This document shows positions 59,242 to 64,000 of a DNA stretch of 64,000 nt, in pieces. The translations under genes and the position numbers were made by a program. Each line of letters starts with the position of its first letter. The first letter of the stretch is position 1. The notes under the pieces are model-generated. The model ran no database searches, was not told where the DNA came from, and saw only the letters and a program-made list of their open reading frames with translations. This DNA is from an uncultured Opitutaceae bacterium (GTDB taxonomy: Bacteria > Verrucomicrobiota > Verrucomicrobiia > Opitutales > Opitutaceae), in contig CAIWXW010000087.1 of assembly GCA_903916755.1 (NCBI GenBank), positions 62,001-126,000 of the forward strand, written 5' to 3'.

Positions 59242-60213
59242 ATGCCCGCGCGCCCTCCCCTTCCGGTCACCTCGCCCGCGCCGGATCCGCGGTTGAGCGT
59301 GGTGATCTCCCTCTTCAATTGCCTGCCGCTGACGCAGGCGATCCTGGCGGCCCTCCCGGCCACCCTGCCGGCGGGCCTCAGCTACGAGATCATCCTGGTC
59401 GATGATGGCAGCACGGACGGCACCCGGGAATGGCTGACGACCTTGGCGGCTCCCTGTGTGGTTATCCTCAATCCGGAGAACTTGGGCTATGGCGCGGCCA
59501 ACAACCGGGGCGCGGCCCGGGCACGGGGGGAATACCTGGCCCTGATCAATAATGACCTGGTCCTTTCGCCCGGGTGGCTCGAGCCGATGCTGGCCGTGCA
59601 CGCCGCCTTGGGGGAGCGGGCCGGGATCGTCGGCAATATCCAGACGAATGCCCACACCGGCGAGGTGGACCACGCCGGCATCGTGTTCAATCACCAGGGC
59701 AAGCCGGAGCATGACCGCGCCGCCCCCTCCCGGCTGGCCCGCTGGCTCCGACCGACGCGACGGGTCGCGGCGACGACCGGCGCCTGCCTGCTCCTCAGCA
59801 CAGCCCTGTGGCGCGAATTAGGCGGCTTTGACGAGGGTTACATGAACGGATGCGAGGATGTAGACCTGTGCCTGCGCGCGCGCCTGGCCGGCCGGATCAG
59901 CGCGGTGGCGCTGCGCAGCGTGGTCGGTCACCACATCAGCTCCTCGCCGGGGCGCAAAAAGCGGGATGAGGCGAACACCCAGCGGCTGGCCCTCCGGTGG
60001 CGCGACACCTTGATCCAGCTGGGTGTGCCCGCCTGGTGCCGGCATTATCTCCGGGGCGACCCTGCCACGCTGCCCGACCGCGCCCTGGCCCGGGAATGCG
60101 TGGCCTTTCTCCTCGGCCTGCGCCGGACCCCGCCCACGGGGGCGTGCGCGGGCCTCCAAGCCGCCCTCGAGCTCGAATTGCAGCGCTGGCAGGCCCTGGG
60201 CGGCCCGCGCTGA
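59242..60213 (+). CDS. GT2 family glycosyltransferase (rhamnosyltransferase-like)
   Basis: LSVVISLFNCLPLTQAIL; VDDGSTDGTREW; NLGYGAANNRGA; LINNDLVLSPGWL; GCEDVDLCLRARL. Confidence 0.9.
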   Translation: MPARPPLPVTSPAPDPRLSVVISLFNCLPLTQAILAALPATLPAGLSYEIILVDDGSTDGTREWLTTLAAPCVVILNPENLGYGAANNRGAARARGEYLALINNDLVLSPGWLEPMLAVHAALGERAGIVGNIQTNAHTGEVDHAGIVFNHQGKPEHDRAAPSRLARWLRPTRRVAATTGACLLLSTALWRELGGFDEGYMNGCEDVDLCLRARLAGRISAVALRSVVGHHISSSPGRKKRDEANTQRLALRWRDTLIQLGVPAWCRHYLRGDPATLPDRALARECVAFLLGLRRTPPTGACAGLQAALELELQRWQALGGPR

Positions 60214-60223
60214 CCCCAGGGCC

Positions 60224-61114
60224 ATGACCGCTCGCTTTCGCTGGTTTTGCGCTGGAGTCGCCGCCGCCCTGCTCTGCACCAGCGGTGCCCGGGCCGCTCC
60301 GCTGCGCGTCGTCACCCTTTCGCCCCTCCTCACCGAAATCGCCCAGGCCATTGGCGGACCGGAAGTCGTGGTCACGAGCCTCCTGCCGCCGGGGGTGGAC
60401 CCCCACACCTTCGAGCCGGCTCCCGCCGATATGCGGGGCCTGGAACAGGCCGAACTGGTGCTGGCCTCCGGCCTCGGCCTCGAGAACTACCTCGACAAGC
60501 TGGCGGCCAATTCCGGCACGCGGGCCCGGATCCTCGCGGTCGGCGACGCCCTTCGCGACCCGGTGCGGATTCCCGCTCGGGCGGGCCGGGAAGAGGCGGA
60601 TCCCCATTGGTGGAACAGCGTGGCCGCCACGGAGGAGGTTTCCCGCGAGATCAGCCGCGAGCTGACGGCCCAGCGGCCGGAAGCGGCCGCCGGGATCGCC
60701 CTCCGGACCACGGCCTGGCTCGGGCGGCTCGCCGCCCTCGAATCCTGGACGCAGGCGGAGTTTGCCACCCTGCCCCGCGCGCGGCGGCAGCTGGTCACCA
60801 GCCACGACGCCTTTGCGTGGCTCGCGCGCGACTACGGCTTCATCGTCCATCCCGTGGCGGGCGTGAGCCCGGGGGCCGAGCCCAACGCGCGGAATCTCGC
60901 CCGCCTGGTCGACTTGATCCGCCGGGAGCACATTCCGGCGGTGTTCATCGAGAACTCTGAGAGTTCGAAACTGGCCGACGCGCTCGCCCGGGAAACCGGC
61001 GCCCGCATTGGCGGCACCCTCTATCCCGACGGCCTGGTCGCGGAACCCGACGGCGGAACCTATGAGGCGCTCTTTCGTCATAATGTGCTGACGATCGTCG
61101 CCGCCCTGAAGTGA
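60224..61114 (+). CDS. Metal ABC transporter substrate-binding protein (ZnuA-like)
   Basis: Signal-like N-terminus; [76 protein letters not shown]. Confidence 0.88.
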   Translation: MTARFRWFCAGVAAALLCTSGARAAPLRVVTLSPLLTEIAQAIGGPEVVVTSLLPPGVDPHTFEPAPADMRGLEQAELVLASGLGLENYLDKLAANSGTRARILAVGDALRDPVRIPARAGREEADPHWWNSVAATEEVSREISRELTAQRPEAAAGIALRTTAWLGRLAALESWTQAEFATLPRARRQLVTSHDAFAWLARDYGFIVHPVAGVSPGAEPNARNLARLVDLIRREHIPAVFIENSESSKLADALARETGARIGGTLYPDGLVAEPDGGTYEALFRHNVLTIVAALK

Positions 61115-61205
61115 TCGTAGCTGGCGGACCCGTGCCCGGGCGCGGGGCGGCGGGTCGCTCCGTTGGGTTGCCAGCGGTCCGTTCCTGCCTACGGTCTTCC
61201 TTCCT

Positions 61206-62594
61206 ATGATTCCCGTCACCGTCCTCACCGGCTTCCTGGGCGCCGGCAAAACCACCCTGCTGAATCGCATTCTGACGGAACAGCACGGCAAGAAGCTGGC
61301 GGTCATCGAGAACGAGTTCGGCGAGGTGGGGGTCGACCATCAGCTGGTGGTCTCGGGCGAAGAGGAGCTGTTCGAAATGAACAACGGCTGCATCTGCTGC
61401 TCGGTGCGGGGCGACCTGATCCGGATCCTCGGCCGCCTCCTCAAGCGCAAGGACAAGCTCGACGGCATCCTGATCGAGACCACCGGCCTGGCCAACCCGG
61501 CCCCGGTCGCGCAGACTTTCTTCACCGACGACGAGATCAAGGCCGCCTTTAAGCTCGATGCCATCGTCACCGTGGTGGACGCGAAGCACATCCTGCAGCA
61601 CCTCGATGCCGGCGACGAGTCCGTCAAGCAGATCGCGTTCGCGGATGTGATCGTCCTCAACAAGACTGACCTGGTCTCCGCCGCCGAGCTGGACCAGCTC
61701 GAGGCCCGGATCCACGCGATCAATGCGGTCGCCCGCATCCACCGCACCCAGAACTGCGCCCTGCCCCTGGACCAGGTGCTCGACGTCGGCGGCTTCAACC
61801 TGGAGCGCGCCACGGAACTCGACGCCAAGTTCCTGCAGCCGGAGTATCCCTTCGAGTGGGCCGGAGCCTACCTCTTGCCCGCCGGCGCCCACGCGCTCAC
61901 CATCGGCCATGACGAGGACGAGCCCGGCCATGACCATGACCACGGGGACCCGGCGCACCACCACCATCATCACCACGGCAATGAGAATGAGCTCGATCTG
62001 GTCATCCTGCCGGTGAAGTCGCTCGCGGAGGCCGAGCTGGCCCGCGCCCGGGAACGGGCCGCGGTCATCTTCGCCGACGACGAGGCGCGCGCCCAGCCCG
62101 GGACGGAGGTGCCCCCGGGCCCCATCCGGCACCGCCTCCTGCTGGAGAAGGGCCATGGGCGATTCACGCTGCCGGTCTCCGTCCCCGGTCCCTACGTGGT
62201 CTTCGAGGAATGCGGGGAAGTCGCGCTCCACCTCGAGGCGGACGGGGCCCTCGTCAAGCCGCAGTGGCAGCAGGACTTCCATGCCGCCCACGAGCACAAC
62301 GACGACGTGACTTCCGTCGGCATCCGGCAGGCGGGGGACCTGGACGGCAAGCGGGTCAACGAATGGATGGGGGAACTCCTTCGGACCAAGGGCGGCGACA
62401 TCTACCGGATGAAGGGGATTCTCAGCATCAAGGGCAGCGACAAGCGGATGGTCTTCCAGGGGGTGCACATGCTCTTCGACGGCCGCTTCGACCGGCCCTG
62501 GGGGGCGGAGCCACGGACCAACACGCTGGTCGTGATCGGCAAGAACCTGGACCGGGCCGCCCTGACGGCTGCGTTCCACCGCTGCCTCGCCTAA
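61206..62594 (+). CDS. COG0523 (CobW/ZigA-type) GTP-binding metallochaperone-like protein
   Basis: [50 protein letters not shown]; His-rich [18 protein letters not shown]. Confidence 0.94.
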   Translation: MIPVTVLTGFLGAGKTTLLNRILTEQHGKKLAVIENEFGEVGVDHQLVVSGEEELFEMNNGCICCSVRGDLIRILGRLLKRKDKLDGILIETTGLANPAPVAQTFFTDDEIKAAFKLDAIVTVVDAKHILQHLDAGDESVKQIAFADVIVLNKTDLVSAAELDQLEARIHAINAVARIHRTQNCALPLDQVLDVGGFNLERATELDAKFLQPEYPFEWAGAYLLPAGAHALTIGHDEDEPGHDHDHGDPAHHHHHHHGNENELDLVILPVKSLAEAELARARERAAVIFADDEARAQPGTEVPPGPIRHRLLLEKGHGRFTLPVSVPGPYVVFEECGEVALHLEADGALVKPQWQQDFHAAHEHNDDVTSVGIRQAGDLDGKRVNEWMGELLRTKGGDIYRMKGILSIKGSDKRMVFQGVHMLFDGRFDRPWGAEPRTNTLVVIGKNLDRAALTAAFHRCLA

Positions 62595-62602
62595 GACCGC
62601 GC

Positions 62603-63604
62603 ATGGAGCTGACCAAGTATTGGGCCTCCGCGCTCGACGACTATGTGATCGACCTGGCGTGGTCGCCCGATGGCGCGCTCCTGGCCGCGGCGTCCGGCGC
62701 CGGGCCGGTCCGGCTCCTGGCCTCCGCCGATGGCGCGCTGCGCCACGAACTCACCGGCCACGAGGGCGGCACCAATGCGATCGCCTGGAATCCGGGGAGC
62801 CAGCTCCTCGCCACCGGCGGCCAGGACGGGGCGGTCAAGTTCTGGGACGGAGCGGCGGGCCAGCATACCGCGACGGCCCGGGTCGGCCCGGGGTGGGTGG
62901 AGCACCTGGCCTGGCGCAAGAACTGCCTGGCCGCCGCCGCGGGCCGGAAATTGTCCCTGTTCAATCCGGATGGGGCCGTCCGCCAGCATCTGCCGGACGC
63001 GGCCAAGACCGTCACCGCCCTCGCCTGGCGCGAGGCTCCGTCGCCGCTCCTCGCCGCCGCTTTTTTCGGCGGCGTCCGCCTGATCGAGGCGGCCGACGGC
63101 GCGCTGCGGAAGGAATTTCCCTACGGCAACGGCATCCAGTCCCTCCTCTGGTCGCCGGACGGCCGGTGGCTGATCTCCGGCAACCAGGATCCGAGCGTGC
63201 ACCTCTGGGTGCCCGACGAGGACAATGAGCTGCAGATGAGCGGCTATGAAAGCAAGGTCCGGCATCTGGCGTTCGACCACACCAGCCGCTGGCTGGCCAC
63301 GGCGGGCGGCCAGGATGCCTGCATCTGGGACTGCGCCGGCGCGGGCCCGGAGGGCCGGACGCCCGTCATGCTGCCGCACGACAGCCCCGTGTGCGGGGTC
63401 GCCTTCCAGCATGCGCACAGCCTCCTGGCGACGGCGGCGCTGGATGGCACGGTCAAATTGTGGAGTCTCGAGCGCAAGCAGCCGCTTCGGGCGACGGTGC
63501 GGATGCCGCACGCGCCCTCCCGCCTCGCCTGGTCGGGCGATGACCGCCTCCTCGCGATCGGTTCCGAAAAGGGCGTGGTCTACGTGCTCAAGACCGAGGC
63601 TTAG
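62603..63604 (+). CDS. WD40 repeat protein
   Basis: Repeated pattern IDLAWSPDGALLAAAS / LTGHEGGTNAIAWNPGSQLLATGGQDGAVKFWD / VRHLAFDHTSRWLATAGGQDACIWD / LLATAALDGTVKLWSLE. Confidence 0.9.
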   Translation: MELTKYWASALDDYVIDLAWSPDGALLAAASGAGPVRLLASADGALRHELTGHEGGTNAIAWNPGSQLLATGGQDGAVKFWDGAAGQHTATARVGPGWVEHLAWRKNCLAAAAGRKLSLFNPDGAVRQHLPDAAKTVTALAWREAPSPLLAAAFFGGVRLIEAADGALRKEFPYGNGIQSLLWSPDGRWLISGNQDPSVHLWVPDEDNELQMSGYESKVRHLAFDHTSRWLATAGGQDACIWDCAGAGPEGRTPVMLPHDSPVCGVAFQHAHSLLATAALDGTVKLWSLERKQPLRATVRMPHAPSRLAWSGDDRLLAIGSEKGVVYVLKTEA

Positions 63605-64000
63605 GCCGAAGGGAGTACCTGCAGCATTTCCGCGGCGGCCCGCAGGCCGCTGCCAAAGGCGCCGTGGACCGTCCCGAGCTCCGCGGTGTCGGCCGTGGCC
63701 TCGCCGGCAAAAAAAAGCGTGCCGGCCAGCGAGCGCCGCAACCGCTCGGGAGCATCCTCGAAGCCCGCGTTGGAGAAGCTGTAGGCGCCCCGCGCGAAGG
63801 GATCCGCCGACCAGTGGTGGATGCGCGCGTCGAGCAGGCCCGCCCGCAGCTGCTCGGGATCCGCTCCGGTCAGCGCCCGCAGGGAGCCCAGCATCTCCTC
63901 CATCATGGCGGCGGGCGCGAGCGCGTTGAGCGCCTGGGCCCGCGGGCCGCCGGCCCAGGCGACCAGGGTGGGAGAAGAGGTCAGCGACCACCAGACCGGG
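63601..64000 (-). CDS. C-terminus of flavin-containing amine oxidase-like protein (runs off the right edge)
   Basis: RRSLAGTLFFAGEATADTAELGTVHGAFGSGLRAAAEML, typical FAD amine-oxidase C-terminal motif; frame open to window edge. Confidence 0.8.
   Translation of the reverse strand, partial: PVWWSLTSSPTLVAWAGGPRAQALNALAPAAMMEEMLGSLRALTGADPEQLRAGLLDARIHHWSADPFARGAYSFSNAGFEDAPERLRRSLAGTLFFAGEATADTAELGTVHGAFGSGLRAAAEMLQVLPSA

Noticed and set aside
61956-61976. Seven-His stretch as an engineered tag
   Set aside because: It is embedded in a longer His/Asp-rich linker typical of COG0523 metallochaperones, not a terminal tag.
60945-62579. 544-aa minus-strand ORF
   Set aside because: Antisense to the COG0523 gene; sequence mirrors the coding strand and lacks domains.
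62591-63991. 466-aa minus-strand ORF
   Set aside because: Antisense to the WD40 gene; the real minus-strand gene here is the amine-oxidase C-terminus in another frame (63601-64000).

Overview
High-GC window (Verrucomicrobiota/Opitutaceae-like by feel, not verified) dominated by a large surface-glycan biosynthesis locus (about 0-60 kb), followed by a small zinc-homeostasis-like set (60.2-63.6 kb). Recognisable parts are nucleotide-sugar genes (two DegT aminotransferases, two hexapeptide acetyltransferases, several Gfo/Idh/MocA and SDR enzymes, rfbB/rfbA, CDP-paratose-epimerase-like proteins), a near-complete GDP-D-glycero-alpha-D-manno-heptose set (gmhA, gmhB, hddA, hddC plus a transaldolase), several GT2 enzymes, a GT4-GT2-GT2 mega-transferase, three acyltransferase-3 proteins and many GT-C/DUF2142/YfhO-like membrane proteins. 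The most unusual content is a family of nine genes (2-592, 602-3952, 4077-6920, 18222-19406, 19558-22536, 22543-24972, 27616-29256, 29746-31665, 31662-35039). They carry about 23 complete copies of one ~120-150 aa module with the signature EPL-x-x-TG ... GDxLYVxYxDxxHVxFGFDHWG ... (V/I)DYxxPH ... GSLYP ... LDG ... IGxNxIGGS ... FTGxIL. The modules are fused to the C-terminus of two different polytopic GT-C-like families or occur as secreted module-only proteins. A GtrA homolog and a GtrB-like GT2 are nearby, which suggests an expanded Gtr-type glycan-modification system whose transferases carry lectin-like arrays. Two genes look disrupted: a +1 frameshift in a DUF2142 gene at ~51.42 kb and an in-frame TAG at 57040-57042. 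No tRNA, rRNA, CRISPR array or IS element was recognised.
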